Shown: one piece after another, positions 48,149-56,203 of the stretch
Position numbering within the stretch: position 1 is the first letter of the stretch
How the letters are laid out: every line of letters starts with the position of its first letter
Source: Microbacterium bovistercoris
GTDB taxonomy: Bacteria > Actinomycetota > Actinomycetes > Actinomycetales > Microbacteriaceae
DNA length: 64,000 nucleotides
Direction of reading: 5' to 3'
NCBI RefSeq assembly: GCF_003387575.1
Contig: NZ_QUAB01000040.1
Location: 26,353 to 90,352 of the forward strand
Made by a program: the position numbers and the translations under genes
The notes under the pieces: generated by a model
The model's input: only the letters and a program-made list of their open reading frames with translations
What the model was told of the DNA's origin: nothing
The model's database searches: none

Positions 48149-49846
48149 ATGATCGGACTGGTCGTCAACCCCGTCGCCGGGATCGGCGGGCCCGCAGGGC
48201 TCGCCGGTTCCGACGGCGCGGACGTGCAGCGCTCGGCGCGCGAACGGGGTTCCGCCCCGCGCGCCGGCCTGCGCGCGTTGACGGCGCTGGAGGTTCTCGC
48301 CGCCCGGCATCCGGGAACAGTGATCGCCACGGCATCCGGCGCGATGGGCGCCGATGCCGTGCGCGCCGCCGGCCTGGTGCCGTGGGTCGTGTACGACCCA
48401 TCGCTCAGGTCGCAGTTCGTCCCGCCTCGCGGCGCTGATAGCGGCGCGAACTGCGACCCGAACGGCACGGATGCCGCGGACACGGCGGCCGCCGTCGCGG
48501 CTCTCGCCGCTGCGGGCTGCGAACTGATCCTGGTGGTCGGCGGCGACGGTACGATGCGCGACGTCGTCGACGGGCTGACCCCGGCCTCCGCCCTGCAGAT
48601 GGCGGACGATTCTGCGGATGGCGGAGAATCTGCCGGCGTGTCCGCCGCCGGGCGCGAATCGGTCCGCCAGGTGCAGGGGCCGGATACTGGCGACGAGGGG
48701 GTGCCGGGGCTGACCCCGGCCTCCGTCTTGCAGGTGGCGGACGATTCTGCGGATGGCGGAGGATCTGCCGGCGTGTCCGCCGCCGGGTGCGAGTCGGTCC
48801 GCCAGGTGCAAGGGCCGGATGCCGGCGACGAGGGGGTGCCGGGGCTGACCCCGGCCTCCGTCTTGCAGATGGCGGACGATTCTGCGGATGGCGGAGGATC
48901 TGCCGGCGTGTCCGCCGCCGGGCGCGAGTCGGTCCGCCAGGTGCAAGGCGACGGCCGGATGCCGGCCCCGGATGCCGCGGGCCAGGGCGAGCGGATGCCG
49001 GCGGTGCTGGGCATCCCCGCCGGAGTGAAGATGTACTCGCCGGTGTTCGCCGTGAGCCCGCGGGCGGCCGGCTCCGTGGCATCCGAATGGCTGAGCCGCG
49101 GCGGGCTGCCCGTGACCGAGCGCGAGGTGCTCGACATCGACGAGGAGCAGCTGCGACGGGTGCGCGTCACCCCGACCCTGTTCGGCGTGCTGCCCGTTCC
49201 CGTCGTCCCCGGCCGCACCCAGGCGCGCAAGGCCGCGACGCCGGCGAGCGAGCAGGCCGCCGTCGCCGCAGCGGCCCGCGGAGTCGTCGCCCGCTTCGAA
49301 CCCGGCGTGCGGTACCTGCTCGGCCCCGGCGGGACGACCGCCGAGGTGGCCCGCATCCTCGGCATCCGATCGACCGCACTCGGCGTCGACGTGATCCGCG
49401 ACGGCGAGCTGCTGCGCGCAGCCGCCTCCGAGCGGGAGCTGCTCGACGAGATCGCGCAGGGACCGGCGAAGGCCGTGGTCACCGTGATCGGCGGGCAGGG
49501 CTTCCTGCTCGGTCGCGGCAACCAGCAGCTCTCCGCGCGCGTCATCCGTACGCTCGGCGACGACCCGCTGCTCGTCGTCGCGCCCGAGCAGAAGCTCATC
49601 GACCTCGGCGGGCATCCACTCATCGTCGACACCGGCGACCCCGATCTCGACGCGCGATTGGCGGGCCACGTCCGCATCGTGACCGGCCAGTCCAGCACCG
49701 CGTTCTACCCCGTCGCCGCTCCCGAGCGGCTCTACGAAACCGACGTTCCCCCCGCTCCGGTCCCACTGGATGCGGGTCCTGGGGCGGAACACCCGCATCC
49801 ATCCGAACCGGAGCCGCAGAGGCGGCGCACCCGAGAAACCGTCTGA
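48149..49846 (+). CDS. ATP-NAD kinase (AcoX-like) family protein interrupted by in-frame repeats
   Basis: Kinase-fold protein of 565 residues, far longer than the roughly 330-380 expected. The core is recognisable: GLVVNPVAGIGGPAG at the start, LVVGGDGTMRDVVDG (GGDGT at 131-135), GIPAGVKMYSPVFAVSPRAAG, and YLLGPGGTTAEVARILGI. Three repeat-derived segments interrupt or extend it: residues 87-104 (a palindrome), residues 143-267 (2.8 copies of a 45-residue repeat) and residues 536-556 (a palindrome near the C-terminus). The big insertion follows directly after the nucleotide-binding motif. No stop or frameshift occurs, so the gene may still work, or it may be tolerated as a degraded protein. 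It lies 5 bp after gcvPB and 12 bp before the SDR gene. Confidence 0.85.
   Translation: MIGLVVNPVAGIGGPAGLAGSDGADVQRSARERGSAPRAGLRALTALEVLAARHPGTVIATASGAMGADAVRAAGLVPWVVYDPSLRSQFVPPRGADSGANCDPNGTDAADTAAAVAALAAAGCELILVVGGDGTMRDVVDGLTPASALQMADDSADGGESAGVSAAGRESVRQVQGPDTGDEGVPGLTPASVLQVADDSADGGGSAGVSAAGCESVRQVQGPDAGDEGVPGLTPASVLQMADDSADGGGSAGVSAAGRESVRQVQGDGRMPAPDAAGQGERMPAVLGIPAGVKMYSPVFAVSPRAAGSVASEWLSRGGLPVTEREVLDIDEEQLRRVRVTPTLFGVLPVPVVPGRTQARKAATPASEQAAVAAAARGVVARFEPGVRYLLGPGGTTAEVARILGIRSTALGVDVIRDGELLRAAASERELLDEIAQGPAKAVVTVIGGQGFLLGRGNQQLSARVIRTLGDDPLLVVAPEQKLIDLGGHPLIVDTGDPDLDARLAGHVRIVTGQSSTAFYPVAAPERLYETDVPPAPVPLDAGPGAEHPHPSEPEPQRRRTRETV
48406..48458. repeat. GGTCGCAGTTC palindrome inside the kinase-like gene
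   Basis: Perfect 11-bp arms GGTCGCAGTTC / GAACTGCGACC (48408-48418 and 48448-48458). The 16 bases from 48406 equal the left arm of the intergenic hairpin at 42191. Confidence 0.75.
48575..48948 (+). repeat. Tandem repeat, 135-bp unit, about 2.8 copies, in frame
   Basis: Copies begin at 48575, 48710 and 48845, each starting CTGACCCCGGCCTCCG; the third stops after about 104 bases. Units differ at only a few positions. Each encodes 45 residues (for example LTPASVLQMADDSADGG then SAGVSAAGRESVRQVQG). Confidence 0.95.
49754..49814. repeat. CCGGTC-family palindrome at the 3' end of the kinase-like gene
   Basis: Arms GCTCCGGTCCCACTGG... and ...CCATCCGAACCGGAGC (18 of 24 positions pair). It is a degenerate copy of the intergenic element at 3763 and 26450, here encoding the C-terminal tail. 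Confidence 0.7.
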
Positions 49847-49858
49847 AAGGATCAGCAC

Positions 49859-50617
49859 ATGCGTCTGCAGAACAAGAAGGCCATCGTCACCGGCGGGGCC
49901 GGCGGCATCGGCCGCGCCACCTCGCTCGCCTTCGCCGCGGAGGGCGCATCCGTCGCCGTCGTCGACCTGAACGCCGATGCCGCAGAGGCCGTCGCCGAGG
50001 AGATCCGCGCCGCAGGCGGCACCGCGATCGCGCTCGCCGCCGACGTGTCCAGCGAGGCCGACATCGAACGGGTCGTGGCATCCGTCGTCGACGAGCTCGG
50101 CGGCATCGACGTCGTGTTCAACAACGCCGGGATCATCCGCCGCACCACTGCCGTCGAGACCACGGTCGAGGAGTGGGACCGCGTGTTCGGCGTGAACGTG
50201 CGCGCGATCTTCCTGATGTGCAAGCACGTCGTGCCGATCATGGCGGCGAACGGGGGCGGCTCCATCGTCAACACCGGTTCCGGCTGGGGCCTCAAGGGCG
50301 GCGGCCAGGCCATCTCGTACTGCGCCTCGAAGGGTGCGGTCGTCAACATGACCCGGGCGCTCGCGATCGACCACGGCCCGCAGGGCATCCGCGTGAACTC
50401 GGTCAACCCCGGCGACGTCGACACCGGGATGCTGCGCGACGAGGCCAAGCAGCTCGGCCAGGACCAGGCCGGCTTCCTCGCCGAGGCCGCAGAGCGCCCG
50501 CTGAACCGCATGGGTCAGCCGAGCGAGATCGCTGCCGCCGTGGTGTGGCTGGCGAGCGACGAATCGTCGTACGTCACCGGGTCCGCCCTCGTGGTGGACG
50601 GCGGCGGCATCGCCTGA
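49859..50617 (+). CDS. Short-chain dehydrogenase/reductase (SDR)
   Basis: Classical NAD(P)-dependent SDR of 252 residues. Cofactor motif TGGAGGIGRA, NNAG at about 90, and catalytic Ser141 (NTGSGWG), Tyr154 and Lys158 (YCASK). The acidic residue after the second strand (VVDLNAD) suggests NAD over NADP. Members oxidise sugars, sugar alcohols or 3-hydroxy acids. It ends the GntR-controlled GH42-gcvPAB operon, so the likely substrate is a sugar or polyol derivative from that pathway. An AAAGGA site is ten bases ahead of the ATG. Confidence 0.93.
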   Translation: MRLQNKKAIVTGGAGGIGRATSLAFAAEGASVAVVDLNADAAEAVAEEIRAAGGTAIALAADVSSEADIERVVASVVDELGGIDVVFNNAGIIRRTTAVETTVEEWDRVFGVNVRAIFLMCKHVVPIMAANGGGSIVNTGSGWGLKGGGQAISYCASKGAVVNMTRALAIDHGPQGIRVNSVNPGDVDTGMLRDEAKQLGQDQAGFLAEAAERPLNRMGQPSEIAAAVVWLASDESSYVTGSALVVDGGGIA

Positions 50618-50639
50618 GGCCAGTCCGGCACACACTTCG

Positions 50640-50705
50640 GGGGCCGACACGCCACATGTCGGACGGATGCTGCGAAAAGCATCCGACATCCGGCGTGCCG
50701 GCCCC
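50640..50705 (+). terminator. Large hairpin ending the GH42-gcvPAB-SDR operon
   Basis: About 28 bp of pairing between GGGGCCGACACGCC...GGATGCT and AGCATCC...GGCGTGCCGGCCCC, with a 4-base bulge and a small loop. Strong but without a U-tract. Confidence 0.7.
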
Positions 50706-50776
50706 GTCGTGTTCCGGAGAACCCGCGCGAGACGGATGCCGCGCAGTATCCTGGCCGCACGAGCGAGGAGGCTCTC

Positions 50777-51205
50777 ATGGTTCCGGAGATCAACTACTGG
50801 GCAGTGCTGCTGGCGACGGTGTCGAGCATGGTGGTGGGCGCGATCTGGTACGCGCGGCCCGTGATGGGAGACCGCTGGGCCAGGCTCGCGAACGTCGACC
50901 TCGAGAATCCGTCGCGCGGACCGCTGTGGCCGATGATCACGACGGTGCTCGTCAGCTTCATCACGGCGTGGGTGCTCGCCGGCGCCGCCGCCATCTCGTG
51001 GCACTTCTACGAGGGGTCGTTCCTGTGGGCGGCCGTGGCGACCTCCGTCGTGCTCTGGGCCGGGTTCACCGCGGCCCGCTTCATCACGCACGACGCCTTC
51101 GAAGGGCGCTCGACGAAGCTCACAACGCTGAACATCGCGCATGAGCTGGTCACCGTCGTCGTGATGGCGCTCATCATCGGGGTGTGGCCGCCCGCCGGGA
51201 TCTGA
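50777..51205 (+). CDS. DUF1761 membrane protein
   Basis: Protein of 142 residues with four hydrophobic helices. It starts INYWAVLLATVSSMVVGAIWYARPVMGDRW, the opening of DUF1761, and ends with LTTLNIAHELVTVVVMALIIGVW. No catalytic motif is seen. A GAGGAGG site six bases before the ATG sets the start. It is monocistronic and tail-to-tail with the next gene. Function unknown. Confidence 0.85.
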   Translation: MVPEINYWAVLLATVSSMVVGAIWYARPVMGDRWARLANVDLENPSRGPLWPMITTVLVSFITAWVLAGAAAISWHFYEGSFLWAAVATSVVLWAGFTAARFITHDAFEGRSTKLTTLNIAHELVTVVVMALIIGVWPPAGI

Positions 51206-51214
51206 TCACGCGTC

Positions 51215-51685
51215 TCAGAGCGCGCGGATCTCCTCGACGGTGGTGCGGCTCGTACCGGCATCCGTCCTGACCTCGTACCGCACCGGCATACCCGGATGCT
51301 CGGGGGAGAACCAGAAGGTCGCCGGCGGCTCGTCCGCCGCGGCCGTGTCGTAGCGCAGGCACTCCAGGCGCCCGAGGGGCAGATCCACCGTGTCGACCGA
51401 GGCGACCGTGGTCTCGACGGGGAAGGCGGCGTGCTCCTGCAGCTCCCGCCAGGTCACGCGGCGGGACGACACCGCGTCCGCGGCATCCGCCCGCCACTGC
51501 TCCAGGGTCGCGCCCTCGTCGTCGCCGTCGCGGAACCGGCTGAAGCGCTCGAACGTGGTGCCGTCGGCGAGCTCCACGCGCATCCGGATCTCCTTGCCGG
51601 CGCGGCTGGATGCGGCGATCTGCGCGGCGCTGAACGGCGTGGGCAGCAGGCCGGGGCCCAGCACGTGCGGATCGTCGGTGGTCAT
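51215..51685 (-). CDS. Hypothetical protein, soluble, 156 residues
   Basis: No family was recognised. The chain is hydrophilic, mixed alpha/beta, with a patch WRELQEHAAFPVETTVASVDT and a beta-rich second half ending VRYEVRTDAGTSRTTVEEIRAL. The reading suggests a domain that binds or scores a short ligand, but nothing supports an activity. CAGAAT six bases before the ATG hints at a leaderless message. It shares no obvious operon with its neighbours. The codon pattern matches surrounding genes. Confidence 0.7.
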   Translation of the reverse strand: MTTDDPHVLGPGLLPTPFSAAQIAASSRAGKEIRMRVELADGTTFERFSRFRDGDDEGATLEQWRADAADAVSSRRVTWRELQEHAAFPVETTVASVDTVDLPLGRLECLRYDTAAADEPPATFWFSPEHPGMPVRYEVRTDAGTSRTTVEEIRAL

Positions 51686-51691
51686 GGATCC

Positions 51692-51697
51692 ATTCTG
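51692..51697 (-). promoter_or_regulatory. -10 of the hypothetical gene (leaderless)
   Basis: CAGAAT on the minus strand, then GGATCC, then ATG at 51685. Confidence 0.4.
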
Positions 51698-51731
51698 CGC
51701 GCTCCGATCGGATGCCGGCATCCGCGCATGC

Positions 51732-51765
51732 CGCGGGCCCGCCCCCGAAAGGGAGCGGGCCCGCG
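51732..51765 (-). terminator. Strong hairpin after the M6 protease gene
   Basis: 11-bp stem CGCGGGCCCGC / GCGGGCCCGCG with an inner CCC/GGG pairing, 9 bases beyond the stop. Confidence 0.7.
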
Positions 51766-51773
51766 ATCCTGTG

Positions 51774-54089
51774 TCACTCGGGGTTGACGACCTTGACGGT
51801 CATCGTGCCGCCGGAGATCTGCCCGGTCACCGTGATGTTCACGCCGTGGCCGGCGACGAGCACGCCGCCGAGCGGGTTGGCGTCGTCGAAGTAGGCGTCG
51901 GTGACGGTGTCATCGAACGTCGCCTTCTGCGTGCCCGGGGTCGAGCTGGCGGTCAGGGTCTCGACGGTGGCGTTCTTGCCCTTGCCGACCGTGACCTGCT
52001 TGTGCAGGCTCACCTGGTCGAGAGGGTTCAGGCCGAAGGCCGCGTCGAAGGGCTGGCGCCGGTTGCTCGGCATCGAACCGTCCTCATAGGTGATCGGCGT
52101 CGAGCCGGCGTCGACCGGCAGCGCCAGTCCGTGGCCGACGTGATCGATCGTGTTGTTGTCGCCGTAGGACTCGTCGACCGCCCAGACGACCATGCCGTCC
52201 TGGTACGGGAAACGCTCCACCCAGTCCGGGCGGGTGATGCCCTCGCTGAACTGGTACGGACCCGACTTCAGCGTCTCGTCATAGCCGACGTAGGTGCGGT
52301 TCTCCGCGAGGTAGTAGCGGTCGCCGCTCGCCGACGAGGTGCCGTCGCTGAGCTCGAAGCCGCCTGCTGCGGTCCACCCGTTCTCGCCGTTCTCGACTGT
52401 GTCGGTCGCGAGCAGGGTGGTGCCGCCGCTCTTGATGGTGATGTCGTCCAGGAACGCACCCGCGAGGTGCACGCCGCCGTCGCTCTGGTAGCGGAACCGG
52501 AACAGGGTGTCGGCGTTGCCACCGGGCACCGAGTAGCGCAGTGTGGTCCACCTGCCGCTCGAGCTGCCGTCGATCGGCTTGCCGGCCTGGATCCAGTTCT
52601 GGCCGCCGTCGGTCGAGTATTCCGCGTACAGGAAGTCGTACGCGGTCTCGATGTCGTACCAGGCCTTCGCGGTGACGGTCGCGGATCTCACGCCCGAGAG
52701 GTCGACCGCGCGGGTGAGGGTCGTGTTGAGGTCGTCGGCGCTCGAGGTCCACCAGGCGTGGCCGCCGTCGGGCGTGACCAGGGTGGTGGTCGTGGTGGCA
52801 TCCGGCACGTCGACGATCAGCGCCTGCTCCTGGCCTTCGGTCTGCAGCGCGGCGGGGCTCAGCGTGTACTCGCCGCCCTCGCCGGGGTTCACGACCGAGT
52901 AGTCCAGCCAGCCGAGCTGCAGCTTCTCCCACGGTCCCATGTGACCGGGCAGGGTGCCGATGTCGACGCTGCCGTCGCTGAGCCAGGAACCGCTGGACAT
53001 CAGGGTCCAGAACGCCGTCGAGTTCTCTCCGCCGTTCGTGTCGTAGAAGTCGGGCAGCCCGAGGTCGTGCGCGTACTCGTGCGCGAACACGCCGAGGCCG
53101 CCGTTCTCGCCCTCGACCGTGTAGTCGCCGATCCAGATGCCGCTGTCGCCGATCTGGGTGCCGCCCTGCTTTCCGCTCTCGGGCCCGGTGACGCCGTAGT
53201 CGGTGCCGTTGACGTACCAGCGGTGCGACCAGATGGCGTCCTCGCCCTGCAGGCCGCCGCCGGCGTCCTCGCCCTCACCGGCGTGCACCGCCTGGAAGTG
53301 GTCGATGTAGCCGTCGGGCTCTTCGAAGTCGCCGTCGTTGTCGACGTCGTTGCGGTCCCACACGTCGAACGTCTTGAGCTCGGCGACGATCTCTTCCTTG
53401 GTCTTGCCGGCGTCGAGCTGCGCCCGGTACCAGGCGTTCGCCGAGTCGGCGATGAACTGCCAGGAGCCGCCGAGGTCCTCGACGGCGTTGTCGCCGTAGG
53501 TGGAGGCGTTCCCCGGTACCTTCACCCAGTCGCTGACCTCGCCCTCGACGGTATAGGCGCCGGAGGACTGCTTGGAGTAGAAGTCGGCGAAGGAGTGCTC
53601 CTCGGTCTCGGGGTCGCCGTCGCCGAAGAAGAGCTCGCGGTAGTGGTCGCTGCTGAAGTCGGGCACCCAGTGGGTGCTGTTGTTCACCGCGCGGTCGGGC
53701 TGGGGGATCTCGTTGTGCAGCGGCCCCGGCGTGGTGCCCAGCTTGCCGCTGCCCTGGTCCCCGAACTCGGCGAGGATCGTGAAGATCCTGCCGGTGCCGG
53801 TGAGCGCGGCCTGATAGAACTTGTCGCCTTCGGCGTTCAGGGCGATCACGCCGTTCTCGTCGGGTGACGCCTTGCCCGACAGGATCAGCTTCTGAGCCGC
53901 CTTGCGGCGCTCGTTCTGGCGTTCGGTCAGCGGGCCGGGGCGGTTGTCGGTGCGCTGCGCCGACGAGCCGTCCGAGGTCGGGCTCTCGCCGGGAGGGGCG
54001 GCCACGGCGGCGGGGACCACCATGGCTCCGGCGAGCACGGTGGCTCCGGCTGCTGCTGCGGCGATGACGCCGCGGGTAGGTCGTTTCAC
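51774..54089 (-). CDS. Secreted M6-family metalloprotease (immune inhibitor A-like)
   Basis: Exported zinc protease of 771 residues. A signal peptide (about 1-31, AAVAAPPGE cleavage) is followed by a propeptide-like region, then the M6 catalytic domain with HEYAHDLGLPDFYD (His337, Glu338, His341 and the following Gly-x-x-Asp). SGSWLSDGSVDIGTLPGHMGPWEKLQLGW matches the met-turn region of immune inhibitor A. The C-terminal 300 residues are beta-rich (concanavalin/CUB-like, SVPGGNADTLFRFRYQSDGG). It probably degrades extracellular protein for nutrition. The GTG has AAAGGAG five bases ahead. Ca-binding Asp-rich loops such as DRNDVDNDGDFEEPDGYIDH support secretion. Confidence 0.93.
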   Translation of the reverse strand: MKRPTRGVIAAAAAGATVLAGAMVVPAAVAAPPGESPTSDGSSAQRTDNRPGPLTERQNERRKAAQKLILSGKASPDENGVIALNAEGDKFYQAALTGTGRIFTILAEFGDQGSGKLGTTPGPLHNEIPQPDRAVNNSTHWVPDFSSDHYRELFFGDGDPETEEHSFADFYSKQSSGAYTVEGEVSDWVKVPGNASTYGDNAVEDLGGSWQFIADSANAWYRAQLDAGKTKEEIVAELKTFDVWDRNDVDNDGDFEEPDGYIDHFQAVHAGEGEDAGGGLQGEDAIWSHRWYVNGTDYGVTGPESGKQGGTQIGDSGIWIGDYTVEGENGGLGVFAHEYAHDLGLPDFYDTNGGENSTAFWTLMSSGSWLSDGSVDIGTLPGHMGPWEKLQLGWLDYSVVNPGEGGEYTLSPAALQTEGQEQALIVDVPDATTTTTLVTPDGGHAWWTSSADDLNTTLTRAVDLSGVRSATVTAKAWYDIETAYDFLYAEYSTDGGQNWIQAGKPIDGSSSGRWTTLRYSVPGGNADTLFRFRYQSDGGVHLAGAFLDDITIKSGGTTLLATDTVENGENGWTAAGGFELSDGTSSASGDRYYLAENRTYVGYDETLKSGPYQFSEGITRPDWVERFPYQDGMVVWAVDESYGDNNTIDHVGHGLALPVDAGSTPITYEDGSMPSNRRQPFDAAFGLNPLDQVSLHKQVTVGKGKNATVETLTASSTPGTQKATFDDTVTDAYFDDANPLGGVLVAGHGVNITVTGQISGGTMTVKVVNPE

Positions 54090-54180
54090 GTTCACTCCTT
54101 TGTGCGTTCGCCCGGGATCGCCGGGCACGACCCGGCAAAATTATCACGCGGGTGCCGGATGCGGAAGTGAAAGAAGACTT

Positions 54181-54197
54181 GTTACGTGTGACGTATT
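54181..54197. promoter_or_regulatory. AT-rich dyad upstream of the M6 protease
   Basis: TACGT-GTG-ACGTA (54185-54197) within a low-GC patch about 90 bp upstream of the protease start. Purpose unknown; a regulator site is possible. Confidence 0.35.
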
Positions 54198-54296
54198 ACC
54201 CGCGGGGGCGCGGACTGATGAAAGGTCGGTAAACGTCGAATCGAAGGGCGCGGATGCCGCAGAAATCGACCCCTCAGGTGAGGTGCGGAGCGGGTG

Positions 54297-55004
54297 TCAG
54301 GCCGCGACGCGGACGACGGCCTCGATCGCCGACTGGAAGAAGCCCAGGCCGTCGACGCCGGAGCGCATCGCCGAAGCCGTGTCGGGGCCGAAGCCCGGCT
54401 CGGTGGCGTGCTCGGGGTGCGGCATGAGCCCCACGACGTTGCCTGCCGGGTTCGTGATGCCGGCGATGTCGCGCAGCGACCCGTTCGGGTTCACGCCGGC
54501 GTAGCGGAAGGCCACCAGGCCCTCGCCCTCGAGCCGGTCGAGCGTGTCCTCGTTCGCGATGTAGCCGCCCTCGCCGTTCTTCAGCGGGATGACGATCTCC
54601 TGGCCCTGCTCGAACGCCGAGGTCCACGCCGTCGAGGAGTTCTCGACCGTGAGCTTCTGGTCGCGGCGGACGAAGTGCTGGTTGTCATTGCGGATCAGGC
54701 CGCCGGGCAGCAGGTGCGCCTCGACCAGCATCTGGAAGCCGTTGCAGATGCCCAGGACGGGCATGCCGGATGCCGCTGCATCCTTGACCTCGGTCATGAT
54801 CGGCGAGAGCGCGGCGATCGCGCCCGAGCGCAGGTAGTCGCCGTAGCTGAATCCTCCGGGCAGCACCAGGGCGTCCACGCCGTCGAGGTCGTGCGAGCCG
54901 TGCCAGAGGGCGACGGGCTCGGCGCCGGCGATGCGGATCGCGCGCTGCGCGTCGCGGTCGTCGAGCGAACCGGGGAAGGTGATGACCCCGATGCGCACGG
55001 TCAT
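54297..55004 (-). CDS. purQ: Phosphoribosylformylglycinamidine synthase subunit PurQ (glutaminase)
   Basis: Glutamine amidotransferase of 235 residues that feeds ammonia to PurL for FGAR to FGAM conversion in purine synthesis. Class I triad: the nucleophile Cys in [12 protein letters not shown], and the His-Glu pair in [11 protein letters not shown]. It opens [20 protein letters not shown], as expected for PurQ. The small PurS gene lies directly ahead with a four-base overlap. purL is not within the window: the next gene is the M6 protease. Confidence 0.96.
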   Translation of the reverse strand: MTVRIGVITFPGSLDDRDAQRAIRIAGAEPVALWHGSHDLDGVDALVLPGGFSYGDYLRSGAIAALSPIMTEVKDAAASGMPVLGICNGFQMLVEAHLLPGGLIRNDNQHFVRRDQKLTVENSSTAWTSAFEQGQEIVIPLKNGEGGYIANEDTLDRLEGEGLVAFRYAGVNPNGSLRDIAGITNPAGNVVGLMPHPEHATEPGFGPDTASAMRSGVDGLGFFQSAIEAVVRVAA

Positions 55005-55249
55005 TCGACGACCTCGATGCCCACGACGTCCTCGATCACGGAGTTCGAGAGAACCTCGTCGGCGATGCGCTTGGTCTCGGCGAGGAGTTCTTCGGTGACC
55101 TCGCCCTCGACGGCGAGCTCGAAGCGCTTGCCGATGCGGACGCCCTCGAAGCCCTCGATCCCGAGACGGGAGAATGTGCCGGACACGGCCTTCCCCTGCG
55201 GGTCGAGCAGTTCGGCCTTGGGCATGACGTCGACGACGATGGTGGGCAT
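55001..55249 (-). CDS. purS: Phosphoribosylformylglycinamidine synthase subunit PurS
   Basis: Small 82-residue subunit that bridges PurQ and PurL. It contains [20 protein letters not shown] and the [19 protein letters not shown] segment that defines PurS. Its start is the ATG 48 bases from a TAGACT -10 (55290-55285, minus strand), so there is a short leader. The stop overlaps the purQ start. Adjacent MerR and DUF2306 genes are unrelated. Confidence 0.95.
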   Translation of the reverse strand: MPTIVVDVMPKAELLDPQGKAVSGTFSRLGIEGFEGVRIGKRFELAVEGEVTEELLAETKRIADEVLSNSVIEDVVGIEVVE

Positions 55250-55284
55250 AGCAGGCTCCGAGTGTCGCGGGCGGGGATGCCACA

Positions 55285-55290
55285 AGTCTA
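55285..55290 (-). promoter_or_regulatory. -10 element of the purSQ operon
   Basis: TAGACT on the minus strand; predicted start near 55278. The remaining gap to the divergent gene at 55521 shows only GC-rich imperfect palindromes. Confidence 0.4.
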
Positions 55291-55474
55291 TCGTTCGGCC
55301 GGAGCGCCCGACGCGCCCGGCGGAGGGGGTCTGTCCGGGCGGATGCCGCACCCCCCGATGTGCTTCCGCCCGGACCGGATGAGCGACCCCACGCTCGTCC
55401 TTCCGCTGCCTGAGGGATCCGGCGCGGAAAGGTCCCCCGCACGAGGTTAGAGTCTTCGTCAGGTGTTCGCACCG

Positions 55475-55503
55475 TGGAGAGCGGGAGGGGCCCGCGCTCT
55501 CCA
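55475..55503. promoter_or_regulatory. Inverted repeat ahead of the first MerR-like gene
   Basis: Perfect 9-bp arms TGGAGAGCG / CGCTCTCCA with an 11-base gap, 17 bases before the ATG and overlapping the leader. Operator or leader hairpin. A TAGAGT (-10?) lies at 55448-55453. Confidence 0.5.
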
Positions 55504-55520
55504 ACAATGCAGGGGGAAGC

Positions 55521-56189
55521 ATGAAGCTCAGTGAACTCGCGCTGCAGAGCCGGGTGGCGTCGTCGACGCTGAAGCACTGGATCCGCGTCGGGATCCTGCC
55601 GCCGGGGCGGCTGCGGAACAAGACCACGGCGGTCTACGACGAGAGGCACGTGGATCGGGCGCTGCTGATCCTGCTGATGCGTGACGAGTACCGGGCATCC
55701 GTCGAGCAGATCCGTGCGCTCACCTCGCTGATCGACGACGGCACGAGCACCCTCGAGGTCATGAACGCCTGTCAGGCGTTCGCGCTCGGCACGCCGCCCG
55801 GCAGTGCCGCCGACCCGGAGCTCGCCGAGTACCGCGAGCGCACCTACGAGCTGATGCGGCGCAGGGACTGGCGGGGGTGCCCGGGAGCCGCTGAGCAGGG
55901 ACTGGTGCACGCGCTCGCGACCGCCTCGAAGGTGGGACTGGACTACGACGTGGACCACCTCATGGCCTACGCCGATGCCCTGGAACCGCTCGCTGCGCGC
56001 AATGTGAGCGCCCTCGGTCCGACCGGATCGCCCGACCAGGTGGCGCGGCGCATGCTGGCGGCGATCAATGCCCGCGCCCGGCAGCTGGTGGCGGTGAGCA
56101 GCCTCGCGCACGCGGCTGCGTCCATCCGCGCCGCGATCGAGCGCGGCGACGCCCCGGAGGATCTGGCGAGGCCGCCTGCGCGGGGCTGA
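55521..56189 (+). CDS. MerR-like regulator, paralogue A
   Basis: Protein of 222 residues: MerR-type helix-turn-helix at 1-70 ([42 protein letters not shown]) and a helical C-terminal domain of unknown ligand. The same architecture and opening recur in the gene at 56798, so this is a local paralogue pair. No cysteine metal site is present, so metal sensing is unlikely. An AGGGGGAAGC site precedes the ATG. Its target may be the DUF2306 gene it converges on, but the dyad belongs to the other intergenic region. Confidence 0.88.
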   Translation: MKLSELALQSRVASSTLKHWIRVGILPPGRLRNKTTAVYDERHVDRALLILLMRDEYRASVEQIRALTSLIDDGTSTLEVMNACQAFALGTPPGSAADPELAEYRERTYELMRRRDWRGCPGAAEQGLVHALATASKVGLDYDVDHLMAYADALEPLAARNVSALGPTGSPDQVARRMLAAINARARQLVAVSSLAHAAASIRAAIERGDAPEDLARPPARG

Positions 56190-56203
56190 TCCCGCCCGCC
56201 GCG

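Noticed and set aside
48575..48948. Tandem repeats considered as a CRISPR array
   Set aside because: Units are 135 bp, adjacent with no unique spacers, and encode protein in frame; no cas genes.
55250..55520. Gap examined for a regulatory RNA
   Set aside because: Contains the purSQ -10, GC-rich palindromes and a dyad for the next gene, but no recognisable riboswitch.
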